Assembly (NCBI RefSeq): GCF_026278345.1
Contig: NZ_CP111085.1
Span: 3,365,501 to 3,429,500 of the forward strand
DNA: 64,000 nucleotides
Reading direction: 5' to 3'
From: Tellurirhabdus rosea
GTDB taxonomy: Bacteria > Bacteroidota > Bacteroidia > Cytophagales > Spirosomataceae
The position numbers were made by a program, and so were the translations under genes. Below the pieces are notes generated by a model. That model was not told where the DNA came from. It ran no database searches and worked only from the letters and a program-made list of their open reading frames with translations. Of the stretch, positions 52,491-61,367 are shown in pieces (positions within the stretch are counted from its first letter, which is position 1; each line of letters opens with the position of its first letter).

Positions 52491-53060
52491 TTATTCGCCA
52501 ACTACCACGTTCTGATAAATCTCCGAAAGCGGCAGCTGGAAGTCCAGATGTTCGAAGGCAATCTGCTGGCTGGGCTCGGTGAAGACTTCGTATTTCCAGA
52601 AATCAACGTTGCGGCTGTAAAGTTCGGCCCGGTACTCGTTCTGAAAAATGAGTAAATAATGCTTCAGGGACGGAATTCGCTGGTAGTTCTGCCACTTGAA
52701 GCCCCGGTCGTGGTCGGCGGTGGAATCGGATAAAACTTCCACAATCAGGCCCGGGTGCTTCACCACGTACTGCGCCCGCAGATCGTCGGGATGGCAGGTG
52801 AGCATAATGTCCGGATAAGGATAATACACGTCCCGGATGACTTCCAGCTTAACACTTTCCGAGAAGACGCGGCAGCCTTTGGGCCGAAAATGGTCCCGCA
52901 GGGCAAACGTCATGTTCTGCACAATCTCGTTATGGTTGAGCGTTGCGCCGGCCATCGCGAAAATTTCGCCCCGGTAAAATTCATGCCGGAGTTCGCTGGT
53001 CTTTTCCAGTTCAAAATATTCCTGAACGGTGTAGGTTTTCGGTGCGCTGAGAGCTTCCAT
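52491..53060 (-). CDS. Uma2-family (DUF820) PD-(D/E)XK nuclease-like protein
   Basis: 189 residues with the Uma2 signature: YTVQEYFELEKTSELRHEFYRGEIFAMAG at the N-terminus, the middle PYPDIMLTC (PD), and HPGLIVEVLSDSTADHDRGFKWQNY (E-V-L-S, DR-K), the PD-(D/E)XK core. Such proteins are abundant in cyanobacteria and also found in Bacteroidota, with unknown function; some may be nucleases of mobile origin. No transposon ends are visible. It has its own TATATTTG box just upstream. Confidence 0.9.
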   Translation of the reverse strand: MEALSAPKTYTVQEYFELEKTSELRHEFYRGEIFAMAGATLNHNEIVQNMTFALRDHFRPKGCRVFSESVKLEVIRDVYYPYPDIMLTCHPDDLRAQYVVKHPGLIVEVLSDSTADHDRGFKWQNYQRIPSLKHYLLIFQNEYRAELYSRNVDFWKYEVFTEPSQQIAFEHLDFQLPLSEIYQNVVVGE

Positions 53061-53085
53061 GAGGTTTCCGCTACGTTTTGCTTTC

Positions 53086-53093
53086 CAAATATA
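53086..53093 (-). promoter_or_regulatory. -7 box of the Uma2 gene
   Basis: The minus strand reads TATATTTG, a full match to TAnnTTTG, about 26 nt before the ATG at 53060. A TTTG -33 element is not seen. Confidence 0.5.
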
Positions 53094-53162
53094 GCGAAAA
53101 GGAAGATGAGTGGGGACACGACCCGGACAGCGTCGCCCGGTGGTCGTGCCACCCCACGGGGT

Positions 53163-55622
53163 TTAGCTTTTCCCGTCGTCGTTCGTGATCTTTTTGCGTT
53201 CGCGTTCGGGGGCGGCTTTCATCTTGCCGAAACGCCAGTTGACCGAGAGCCGGACGTTGCGGATGACGTTGTAGTTGATGCCCTCCGAAATAAACGTGGC
53301 CGTCTGGAACTGGTTCCGAACGACGTTATGCAGCCGGAAGACGTTTTCGGCATTGGCCACAAACGTCACTTTCTGCTTCTTGAACTCCTTCCGCGCCGAG
53401 AAGCCGTAATAATAATAGCCCGACGACTGGCCCTGCAACTGCACCCGGCGGGAGGTGTACGAGCCGTTGGCCTGCAGACTGAAATCCTTCGGCAGTTGCA
53501 GCGACGTGTTCAGGTTGAACCGGTAGCTCCAGTTCTGGTTCGTCGTCTGGAGGGCGGGGCTGTTGAGCAGGTTGTAGTTCAGCCCGACGGAGCCGTTCAG
53601 GTTCCATTGCTTCACCGGCCGCACGGAAGCGTACAGGTTGGTGCCGTAGGTGGCGTTGCGGGCGATGTTGCGGAACGTGCTGGTCGATACGCCGCTGCTG
53701 TCCACGGTCGTGACCTGTTCGATGGCGTTGTTGGTCTGCCGCCCGAAGAAGGTGGTATTCACCGTCAGGCCCTTCTGCGTGAACGTGTTGTACGACAGTT
53801 CGACCGAGTGGGCCAGTTCGGCGTTCAGGTACGGGTTGCCTGACCGGATGTTTTTGGGGTCCGAATAATTGACGTACGGGTTGAGGTAGGCAATCGACGG
53901 CCGCTGAATCCGCTGGCTGTAATTGAGCCGGACCCGCTGGCTTTTGCCCAGCCGCTTCGACAGGGTAATGTTCGGCATCAGGTTCTGGTAGCGGTCGCTG
54001 AACCGGGTATTGGTCGAGATAAAATTGGCGTTGATGTCAGTCAACTCGAAGCGCCCGCCGAAGGTAAAGCCCCATTGCTTGTCGGTCCGGAACCGGAACG
54101 AGCCGTAGGTGGCCCAGACCAGTTGCTGGTATTCGAAGGTATTGGCCCGGCGCGGGTCTTCCTGGTAATCCAGGGAGCCGTCGCGGGCGTTTTCGAGCCG
54201 AAAATCACTGTTCACATCCCGGTAAATGGCCTTCGTGCCCACCTCCAGCATCCGCCGTTTGACGGTCGAAAACGGGTAGGCGTAATCCGTCTGGATCGTC
54301 AGTTCGTTCTGCTGGTTGGTGTTGTTGTTGCGTTCGCGGTAATTGATCACGTCGCTTTCGGGCAGCGGGTACTGGTTCAGGTCGTACCGGCTGGCGTTGT
54401 CGTTGCGGTTGTACTGGGCCAGAAACGTGTATTCCTGTTCGGAACTGCGTTTGGCAATGCGGGTGTAGTTGAAATTGAGGTCCATGTTCCCGTTCCCGTT
54501 TTCGGAGCGGTTGTAACGGCGGAATTCCTGCGGATTCAGCAGGCGGGTCCGGGTGTCGCGCGTCGAAAACGTGTTCCGGCCTTCGCCGCCAAAACTGGCA
54601 TCAATTCCCACCCGGTTGAGGGTGTCGATGTCGTAATCGACGCTGAACGAACCAATGAACGACCGGCCCGTATTGCGGTAGGTGCTTTGCTGCTCAACGG
54701 TGCTGACGACGCTGTCGGCGCGGAGATTCTGCCGGAACGACGACGCCCCGCCGAAGTAATTGCTGCCGTTGACGCCGCCGAAGCCCGTCACGCTCAGTTT
54801 CTGGCCTTTGAAATTGAAGTTTCCGCCGAAATTGCGCCGGAGGTTGCCCGCCGCCGCGTTGAGTCCGCCCGTCAGGCCCTGCAACTGGCTTTTGGTGATG
54901 ATGTTGATGACCCCGGCCGTGCCTTCCGAATCGTATTTGGCCGACGGCGCCGTGATGACTTCCACCGTTTTGATCATTTCCGCCGGAATCATTTGCAGCG
55001 CCTCGTTGATGTTCCGGGCCATGATGCTCGACGGCTTGCCGTTGATGAGCACCTTGATGCTCGAACTGCCTTTGAGCTGGATCGTGCCGTCGGGGTCAAC
55101 GGTCAGCATGGGCACTTTTTTGAGGAGGTCTACGGCCGTGCCGCCGGCGGCGGTGGGATCTTTTTCGGCATTGTACACCAGCCGGTCTTCCTTGTCTTCA
55201 ATCAGTTCTTTCTGGGCCGTGACGGTCACTTCGCCGAGGGTGCGGTTGTCGGCCTTCAGGGTCAGCACGCCGAGGGCGGCTTCGGGCTTCTGCACCGTGA
55301 TGGACACGGGGTCGACCGTACGGGTTTCGTAGCCCATGAAACTGATGGCAATCCGGTACTGCCCGGCGGCCACGTTGCTGAGCTGAAACTTGCCCGTTTC
55401 GTCGGTCGTGGTGCCGGTGATGGGCTTGCCGGTCTCGGCATTGAGCAGGGCCACCGTGGCAAACTCCACGGGTTTGTTCGTGACGGCATCCAGCACGGTT
55501 CCGCTGATGCGCCCGGCGGCGATGACCGGACTGCGGACCGACGGCGGTGCCGGAGCCGCCGGGGTTTGTGCCTGCGCCTGCAGACAAGCCAGGAAAAGCA
55601 ACAAAAGTAAAGGATGTTTCAT
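53163..55622 (-). CDS. TonB-dependent outer-membrane receptor with carboxypeptidase-regulatory-like domain (second)
   Basis: 819 residues, signal peptide MKHPLLLLLFLACLQAQAQ. A carboxypeptidase-regulatory-like domain spans about 38-120 (GRISGTVLDAVTNKPVEFATV). The plug has GGTAVDLLKKVPMLTVDPDG and IKVLINGKPSSIMARN. It is followed by a long barrel of the OMP_b-brl_3 type. Its plug and barrel layout match the receptor at 35233, so the two are paralogues. A basic tail of about 30 residues (ERERKKITNDDGKS) ends the protein. No SusD partner lies next to it. It reads away from the SusC locus and may use the shared upstream gap for its promoter, but no TAnnTTTG box is evident. Confidence 0.92.
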   Translation of the reverse strand: MKHPLLLLLFLACLQAQAQTPAAPAPPSVRSPVIAAGRISGTVLDAVTNKPVEFATVALLNAETGKPITGTTTDETGKFQLSNVAAGQYRIAISFMGYETRTVDPVSITVQKPEAALGVLTLKADNRTLGEVTVTAQKELIEDKEDRLVYNAEKDPTAAGGTAVDLLKKVPMLTVDPDGTIQLKGSSSIKVLINGKPSSIMARNINEALQMIPAEMIKTVEVITAPSAKYDSEGTAGVINIITKSQLQGLTGGLNAAAGNLRRNFGGNFNFKGQKLSVTGFGGVNGSNYFGGASSFRQNLRADSVVSTVEQQSTYRNTGRSFIGSFSVDYDIDTLNRVGIDASFGGEGRNTFSTRDTRTRLLNPQEFRRYNRSENGNGNMDLNFNYTRIAKRSSEQEYTFLAQYNRNDNASRYDLNQYPLPESDVINYRERNNNTNQQNELTIQTDYAYPFSTVKRRMLEVGTKAIYRDVNSDFRLENARDGSLDYQEDPRRANTFEYQQLVWATYGSFRFRTDKQWGFTFGGRFELTDINANFISTNTRFSDRYQNLMPNITLSKRLGKSQRVRLNYSQRIQRPSIAYLNPYVNYSDPKNIRSGNPYLNAELAHSVELSYNTFTQKGLTVNTTFFGRQTNNAIEQVTTVDSSGVSTSTFRNIARNATYGTNLYASVRPVKQWNLNGSVGLNYNLLNSPALQTTNQNWSYRFNLNTSLQLPKDFSLQANGSYTSRRVQLQGQSSGYYYYGFSARKEFKKQKVTFVANAENVFRLHNVVRNQFQTATFISEGINYNVIRNVRLSVNWRFGKMKAAPERERKKITNDDGKS

Positions 55623-56123
55623 GCGCTGGCGGTCGGCTGGCGGAATGAAGTTGGGAATAGCTTAATATCGAAGTACCCCGCTCTGGTATTCTACTATGTT
55701 GTCGTCAGCAATCCCGTTTAAATTTTTTAAAGGGACTGCGGGTGGACCGGGCTTCGGGCGGGTTACCCGGAAACGGGAATACCGGTGCAATGTTATGGAA
55801 AATGATTCTGCGCAATCTTCCGGAAGTAAACCTCCCGGTTATATAACAAAAGAAAGATTTATTTTGAATGAGAGCGTTTCCAATTGTAAAGTTTCCTATA
55901 AAAAAGTCTATTGAAGGTTAGATAGCGGGATCGTCAAACTTTTTGAAGGCATAACAGCAGTCTCTCCCCCGTAAAGCGTTAACAAAATCCATTTCGTACA
56001 CACCCTGCCGTATAAATTCTGATTGATCCCGCTTTTACCGGTTCAGTCAAAAAGATATTTGTTTTTTATCATAACCAAAACTAAACGATCCCTTCTCCAT
56101 GCTCCCCGAGATGACTTAGAAAA

Positions 56124-56163
56124 CCGGTAATCCAGGGCGGATTACCGGCTCCGGAGATTTTTT
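56124..56163. terminator. Hairpin in the SusC leader
   Basis: CCGGTAATCC (56124-56133) and GGATTACCGG (56139-56148) form a perfect 10-bp stem with a 5-nt loop. Nine bases later there are six T (56158-56163). On the minus strand the stem is followed by TTTTC. If transcription starts upstream it could act as an attenuator ahead of SusC. Confidence 0.55.
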
Positions 56164-56212
56164 ACCGTTGGTTACGAGTTGGCGCTCAGGTACTTCGGTA
56201 AAGTCTCCATGA

Positions 56213-56232
56213 TTTGAATTGTGCAATTCAAA
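56213..56232. promoter_or_regulatory. Perfect 20-nt dyad just before the SusC start
   Basis: TTTGAATTG-TG-CAATTCAAA has two 9-base arms that are exact inverted copies and ends 11 nt before the ATG at 56244. It could be a repressor/activator site or an mRNA hairpin that masks the ribosome-binding region. Confidence 0.65.
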
Positions 56233-56243
56233 CCATTAAAATT

Positions 56244-59200
56244 ATGGATTTAAAACCTTTACTACAAATTGTAGCCAGACCTCGCTATGCACTGACCGGA
56301 GTACTTCTCCAATGCCTTTTCGTGGGGCAGCTGGTTGCAAAGGGAGACGATCCTGAAAAAAACAAGGCGGGTTCGGCGGCCGGAAAGGTTGCGTATAAGG
56401 CCAACCGGATGAATCCGCCTCGAACCATTGATCTGAAAGTGCTGGCCGTCACGATTACCGGGGTCGTTAAGGGCGACGACGGGGGCGTGCTGCCGGGCGT
56501 GAACGTGGTGGAAAAAGGAACCATGAACGGTTTCTCCACCGATAAGGACGGGAAATACAAGATTACCGTCGCCAACGAAAACTCGATTCTGGTTTTCAGT
56601 TACATTGGATACACCTCTCAGGAAGTTCCGGTAAACAAACAGCGGACCATCGACGTCAAGCTGATTGCCGAAAACAAATCGCTGCAGGAAGTGGTCGTGG
56701 TCGGCTACGGCACGCAGCGCAAGGAAAGCGTCGTGGGGGCCATCACGCAGGTGGACAACAAAGCCCTGATGCGCTCCGGTACCACCAACATCACCAACGC
56801 CATCGCCGGTAAACTCTCGGGCGTACTGACCATGCAGCAGAGCGGCGAACCGGGCAGCGACCACTCCGAAATCATTATCCGCGGTCTGTCGAGCTGGAAC
56901 GGCTCCCAGCCGCTGGTGATGGTCGACGGTGTGGAACGCGACTTCCGGGACATGGACCCCAACGAAATTGCGACAATCTCGGTCCTGAAAGACGCCTCGG
57001 CCACGGCCGTTTTCGGGGCGAAAGGGGCCAACGGCGTCATCATCGTGACGACCAAGCGCGGCGTCATCGGCAAACCGAAACTGGACTTTACGGGCTCGTA
57101 CGGGGTCTCGAAGGCCACCCGCATTCCGGACCACATCAGCTCGCACACCACCATGTCGATGTACAACATGGCGCTGATGAACGGCCAGCAGTTTCAGGAC
57201 CTCATTCCGCAGTACGCCCTGGACCAGTACCGCAAGCCGTCGACGCCGCTGAACGCCCTCCGTTACCCGGACGTGAACTGGTTCGACATCATGACGAAGG
57301 AGTTTGCGCCGACCGGCAATGCCAACTTCAACGTGTCGGGCGGGACCAACTCCGTGAAATACTTCGCCTCGCTGGGCTATTCGTACCAGGGCGACTTTTT
57401 CAAGGCGTACAACCAGGGCTACGACGATACGCGCTACTGGTACCACCGGTTCAACTACCGCACCAACATCGATTTCAACCTGACCAGCAGCAGCACGCTG
57501 TCCCTGAACGTGGGCGGCGAAACGGGTCTGAAAAACCAGCCCAGCAGCACGCCCTGGCGGAACCTGTACTCCACGGGCCCGTCGCGCTACCCGGCCTACT
57601 TCCCGGCCTGGGTGCTCGAACAGGTGCCCGACCCGGATTATCCGAACGACCGCGGCGACCGCCTGGCGATGAACTTCGGGGAATTCACCGGCAACCCGTA
57701 TACGTCCATGAACCAGGGCTCGTTTAACCGGTACCTGGATTCCAAGCTGTTTACGGACCTGATCCTGGACCAGAAACTCGACTTCCTGACCCCCGGCCTG
57801 ACCCTGCGCGGGAAGGTGTCGATGAGTACGTATTACCGCAACCGTTCGCTCACGGCGACCTATACCTTCCCCGAATACCAGCTTAATTACGATAAGATTG
57901 GGACGGAAGAAAACCCCTGGTTCCGCAACGGGCAGGGCAATGAAATGTTCCAGCAGGGGCCGCTCGACATCAACGTGGGCGAACTCGAAAACGACTATTA
58001 CAAAGACCTGTACCTCGAAGCGTCGATGGGCTACAGCCGCACGTTCGGCAAAAGCAGCGTAACGGGTCTGGCGCTGGTGAACCGGCAGCAGAAGGACAAA
58101 ACAACCGAATTCCCGTATTACAACCAGGGCGTTGTCGGTCGCGGCACGTACGATTACGACGGCCGTTACCTGATGGAGGTGAACGTCGGCTACACGGGTT
58201 CCGAACGCTTTGCGCCGGGCCGCCGGTATGGTTTCTTCCCGTCCGGAGCCGTCGGCTGGGTGGCGTCGGAAGAGCGGTTCATCAAGGAATCTCTGCCCTG
58301 GCTCAGCAAACTGAAGTTCCGCTACTCGGACGGAAAAGTGGGGAGCGACATTGCCGCCAACCGCTGGCTGTACCTGAGCGATTACTTCAAGGACAACTCC
58401 GGATACATTCACGAAGACCTCGGCCCCAACCCGATTTCGCAGTGGGAGGAAGCCCGCAAACGGGACTTCGGCGTGGAGATTGGCCTGTGGAACAACCGCT
58501 TCAACTTCAGCGTGGACCTCTTCGACGAACAGCGCGAGAAAATGCTGCTCGTGCCGCGTACGGTGACGATGCTGGTGGGCAACTCCTTCAAGGAACTGAA
58601 CCGCGGGCAGCTGAAGAAACACGGGATCGAGATCGAAACCGAGTACCGCAACAGCACCGGCATGGGCCTGAGCTACTTCGTGAAAGGGATTTTCGGCTTC
58701 AACGAAAACCGGATTATCTTCAAGGATGACCTGCCCTATGCCTTCGACTACCAGAAAGAGCAGGGCAAACCGCTGGGCGCGCAGCTGAGCGGGGTGCAGC
58801 TGACCGGCAGCGGGTACTACACGTCGATTGACGACATTCACAACAATACGGCGGCCATCGACCTCCAGAAGCTGAACGTTGGAGACTACAAATTCCTGGA
58901 TTTCAACGCCGACGGCCGGGTGACCAACCTCGACAAATATCCCATCCGGGGTTCCGACTACGCGCCGCTGACGTACTCGTTCTCGTCGGGTTTCTCGTAC
59001 AAAAAGTTTGATTTCAACTTTATGTTCACGGGCAACGTCGGCAAGTACGTGGAGTTCAACCAACCCTACGAGGTCGAGTTCATCAAAGGCGACTGGCGCG
59101 TACACTCTTCGCAGCTGGACTACTGGACGCCGACCAACCCGGGAGCCAACCACGCCACCCTGCACTATTCGGGCGGCGGCAGCACGGACAACCTGTTCTG

Positions 59201-59483
59201 GGGCGGTGGAGAAGCCGACCGCGGCTTCGACATCATGGTCGAGAACCGCTTCTGGCGCAACTCCGACTACCTGCGTCTGCGGGAAGTCTACGCCTCGTAC
59301 ACGTTCAACTCTCCGATGCTGAAGCGGGTGCTGGGAACGTCCAATCTGGTTTTCTTCGTGACGGCCAACAACATCTGGACGGCCACCAAGCTCATCGAAG
59401 GCGACCCCGAGCGCAAGGACTTCAACCAGGGTTTCTACCCGACGATGGCCTCGATCCGATTCTCCCTCAAAGCGGCATTCTAA
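56244..59483 (+). CDS. SusC/RagA-family TonB-linked outer-membrane protein
   Basis: 1079 residues from ATG 56244 (a TTG at 56214 lies in the dyad and is rejected). The signal-like N-terminus (ALTGVLLQCLFVGQLVA) is followed by a basic linker and a carboxypeptidase-regulatory-like domain (VTITGVVKGDDGGVLPGVNVVEKG) at about 72-160. The SusC signature EVVVVGYGTQRKESVVGAI precedes the plug (GVLTMQQSGEPGSDHSEIIIRG, DGVERDFRDMDPNEIATISVLKDASATAVFG). The barrel makes up the rest. With the SusD lipoprotein 18 nt downstream it forms a pedal-bin nutrient transporter powered by TonB. The substrate is unknown because no glycoside hydrolase is in view. Confidence 0.95.
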   Translation: MDLKPLLQIVARPRYALTGVLLQCLFVGQLVAKGDDPEKNKAGSAAGKVAYKANRMNPPRTIDLKVLAVTITGVVKGDDGGVLPGVNVVEKGTMNGFSTDKDGKYKITVANENSILVFSYIGYTSQEVPVNKQRTIDVKLIAENKSLQEVVVVGYGTQRKESVVGAITQVDNKALMRSGTTNITNAIAGKLSGVLTMQQSGEPGSDHSEIIIRGLSSWNGSQPLVMVDGVERDFRDMDPNEIATISVLKDASATAVFGAKGANGVIIVTTKRGVIGKPKLDFTGSYGVSKATRIPDHISSHTTMSMYNMALMNGQQFQDLIPQYALDQYRKPSTPLNALRYPDVNWFDIMTKEFAPTGNANFNVSGGTNSVKYFASLGYSYQGDFFKAYNQGYDDTRYWYHRFNYRTNIDFNLTSSSTLSLNVGGETGLKNQPSSTPWRNLYSTGPSRYPAYFPAWVLEQVPDPDYPNDRGDRLAMNFGEFTGNPYTSMNQGSFNRYLDSKLFTDLILDQKLDFLTPGLTLRGKVSMSTYYRNRSLTATYTFPEYQLNYDKIGTEENPWFRNGQGNEMFQQGPLDINVGELENDYYKDLYLEASMGYSRTFGKSSVTGLALVNRQQKDKTTEFPYYNQGVVGRGTYDYDGRYLMEVNVGYTGSERFAPGRRYGFFPSGAVGWVASEERFIKESLPWLSKLKFRYSDGKVGSDIAANRWLYLSDYFKDNSGYIHEDLGPNPISQWEEARKRDFGVEIGLWNNRFNFSVDLFDEQREKMLLVPRTVTMLVGNSFKELNRGQLKKHGIEIETEYRNSTGMGLSYFVKGIFGFNENRIIFKDDLPYAFDYQKEQGKPLGAQLSGVQLTGSGYYTSIDDIHNNTAAIDLQKLNVGDYKFLDFNADGRVTNLDKYPIRGSDYAPLTYSFSSGFSYKKFDFNFMFTGNVGKYVEFNQPYEVEFIKGDWRVHSSQLDYWTPTNPGANHATLHYSGGGSTDNLFWGGGEADRGFDIMVENRFWRNSDYLRLREVYASYTFNSPMLKRVLGTSNLVFFVTANNIWTATKLIEGDPERKDFNQGFYPTMASIRFSLKAAF

Positions 59484-59501
59484 CGTAAAATTTCTACGTC
59501 C

Positions 59502-61349
59502 ATGAAAAAGATTTTTGCCCTCCTGTTCGCGCCGTTGCTGCTGATGGTTCTGACATTTTCCTGTAAGAACGATTACCTCGACAAGGCACCCGAATCGGGC
59601 CTGACCACGGCCGACGTGTTTTCCAAGTACGATAACTTCAAGCGTTATTTTGACGATATCTACGAAGGAAACCGGAACGATGCCGGAACCTGGCGCGGCT
59701 ATAACATAAAAAATGCCTTCTCGCTCTATTTCGACTTCTGGGACCAGAAGTACACCATGGAATCGCTGACGGACATGAGCGACATGGGCCGGAGCATGGA
59801 TGCGCAGGTCATCAAAGCGGGCCAGATTTCGGCCATTATCAACAAAATGACCTACGACCAGGCCCGCCGGCCCATTCTCGGTTCGATGTTCTACATCATC
59901 CGGAAATGCAACCTCTCGCTCCAGAACATCAAGATGCTGAAGGATGTGAACGAGACGGATATCAACGATTTCAAGGGGCAGGCCTACTTTATCCGGGGAT
60001 TCGCGCACTTTGAACTCTTCCGCCTCTGGGGAGCGATGCCGTACCTGACCAAGGTGATTGGTCCGGATGACGAATGGGACATTCCCCGCCTCTCCAAGCA
60101 CGAAACGCTGATCCGGATCGCCGCCGACATGGATACGGCCGCAATGTACTTCGAGAAAGCCGACCTCATGCGCCGCGACCCCGGTCCGGGCGTGGCCGGC
60201 CACCTCAACAACCCCGAGCAGAAACGTCCGACGGGCGTAGCGGCCAAGGCGATGAAAGCCCGGGCCCTGCTCTATGCCGCCAGCCCGCTCAACAACGAAC
60301 TGGGCGCCAAAGACTGGGAAGAAGCCGCCAAAGCCAACTGGGAAGCCATCAAACTGGCCGAACAATATGGCTATACGCTGCTGCCGCTGGCGGATTACAA
60401 GAAAAACTACATCGGAACCACCTACTCCAACGAGCAGCTCTGGGGCTGGTATGCCGGCACGAAGGCGTACAACGCGGGCGATCTGCAGGGGCAGGTCAAC
60501 GGCATTTTCGGCGGCAGCAAAACCGGTTTCTCCGGCGAATGCCCGACCCAGAACATGGTCGACAAATTTGAGACCAAGTGGGGCGAACCGCTGAATACGG
60601 AAGCCGACCGGGCCGCCGCCGCCGCCGCCGGGCACTACAAGGAGCAGGACCCGTACGCCAACCGCGACCCGCGTTTCTACATCGACATCATTTACAACAC
60701 GGCTCCGGTTCCGGGCTACGGCACCGCCAAGATTTACTACGAAACCAACAACGGGGCGGCCGTTTACGCCGAAATGCTGGACCAGTCGTATGCCGGAGTG
60801 ACGCGCACGGGCTACTACGAGCGGAAAACCTGGGGCGAACAGAGCGTCAAGAACAAGACGACACCCCAGTACACCGACCCGCTGATCCGCCTCGGCGAGC
60901 TTTACCTCAACTACGCCGAAGCGGCCAACGAAGCCTACGGTCCCAACGGGGCGGCTCCGGGTTCGGCCCTGACGGCGATGCAGGCCCTGAACAAAATCCG
61001 CAACCGCGCCGGAATGCCGGACGTGCTGGCGGCCTTCGCTTCGTCCAAGGACAAGCTCCGCGACCGCATCAAAAACGAACGGACCATCGAACTGTGCTTC
61101 GAAGGCGGACACTATTACCACGATATCCGCCGCTGGAAAGACGTTCCGCGCATCATGTCCGGCACGCTCTACAAGGTGGAAATCGAAAAGGTGCCGACGA
61201 GCGCTACTTATCCGACGGGCTACAAGTACACCCGTATGCCGTTGCCGGCCGACCGCCAGGTGCGCTGGAAGGAAGCCATGTATTATCTGCCGTTCAACAC
61301 GGACGATATGTACAAGATGAAAAAATTTGTGCCCAACGAAGTGTGGTAG
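59502..61349 (+). CDS. SusD/RagB-family outer-membrane lipoprotein
   Basis: 615 residues. A lipoprotein signal ends at the cysteine of LTFSCKNDYLDKAPESG (lipobox FSC), and this start is typical of SusD. Tetratricopeptide-like helices follow (GQAYFIRGFAHFELFRLWGAMPYL), then the SusD-like C-terminus with LIRLGELYLNYAEAANEA, IRNRAGMPDVLAAF, IKNERTIELCFEGGHYYHDIRRWK. It binds the ligand at the cell surface and closes on the SusC barrel. It lies 18 nt after susC and the next SusC-like gene starts 18 nt after its stop, so all three form one operon. Confidence 0.95.
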   Translation: MKKIFALLFAPLLLMVLTFSCKNDYLDKAPESGLTTADVFSKYDNFKRYFDDIYEGNRNDAGTWRGYNIKNAFSLYFDFWDQKYTMESLTDMSDMGRSMDAQVIKAGQISAIINKMTYDQARRPILGSMFYIIRKCNLSLQNIKMLKDVNETDINDFKGQAYFIRGFAHFELFRLWGAMPYLTKVIGPDDEWDIPRLSKHETLIRIAADMDTAAMYFEKADLMRRDPGPGVAGHLNNPEQKRPTGVAAKAMKARALLYAASPLNNELGAKDWEEAAKANWEAIKLAEQYGYTLLPLADYKKNYIGTTYSNEQLWGWYAGTKAYNAGDLQGQVNGIFGGSKTGFSGECPTQNMVDKFETKWGEPLNTEADRAAAAAAGHYKEQDPYANRDPRFYIDIIYNTAPVPGYGTAKIYYETNNGAAVYAEMLDQSYAGVTRTGYYERKTWGEQSVKNKTTPQYTDPLIRLGELYLNYAEAANEAYGPNGAAPGSALTAMQALNKIRNRAGMPDVLAAFASSKDKLRDRIKNERTIELCFEGGHYYHDIRRWKDVPRIMSGTLYKVEIEKVPTSATYPTGYKYTRMPLPADRQVRWKEAMYYLPFNTDDMYKMKKFVPNEVW

Positions 61350-61367
61350 CCTAAATCCTTTACCCTG

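Larger units (their letters stand above)
55623..56243. other. 621-nt non-coding region upstream of the SusC-SusD-SusC' locus
   Basis: Separates the divergent TonB receptor from the SusC gene. A 72-codon frame at 55696-55914 has no family support and is not called a gene. The region holds a hairpin at 56124-56148, a 20-nt palindrome at 56213-56232, and only partial -7-like boxes (TTATTTTG near 55860, GATATTTG near 56053). No ECF sigma, anti-sigma or hybrid two-component gene lies in the window to explain control of the locus. Confidence 0.65.

Noticed and set aside
52491-53060. Uma2-like gene as part of a mobile element.
   Set aside because: No terminal inverted repeats, target duplication or transposase seen around it.
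55696-55914. 72-codon plus frame in the SusC leader.
   Set aside because: No homology seen, no ribosome-binding context, composition like non-coding DNA.
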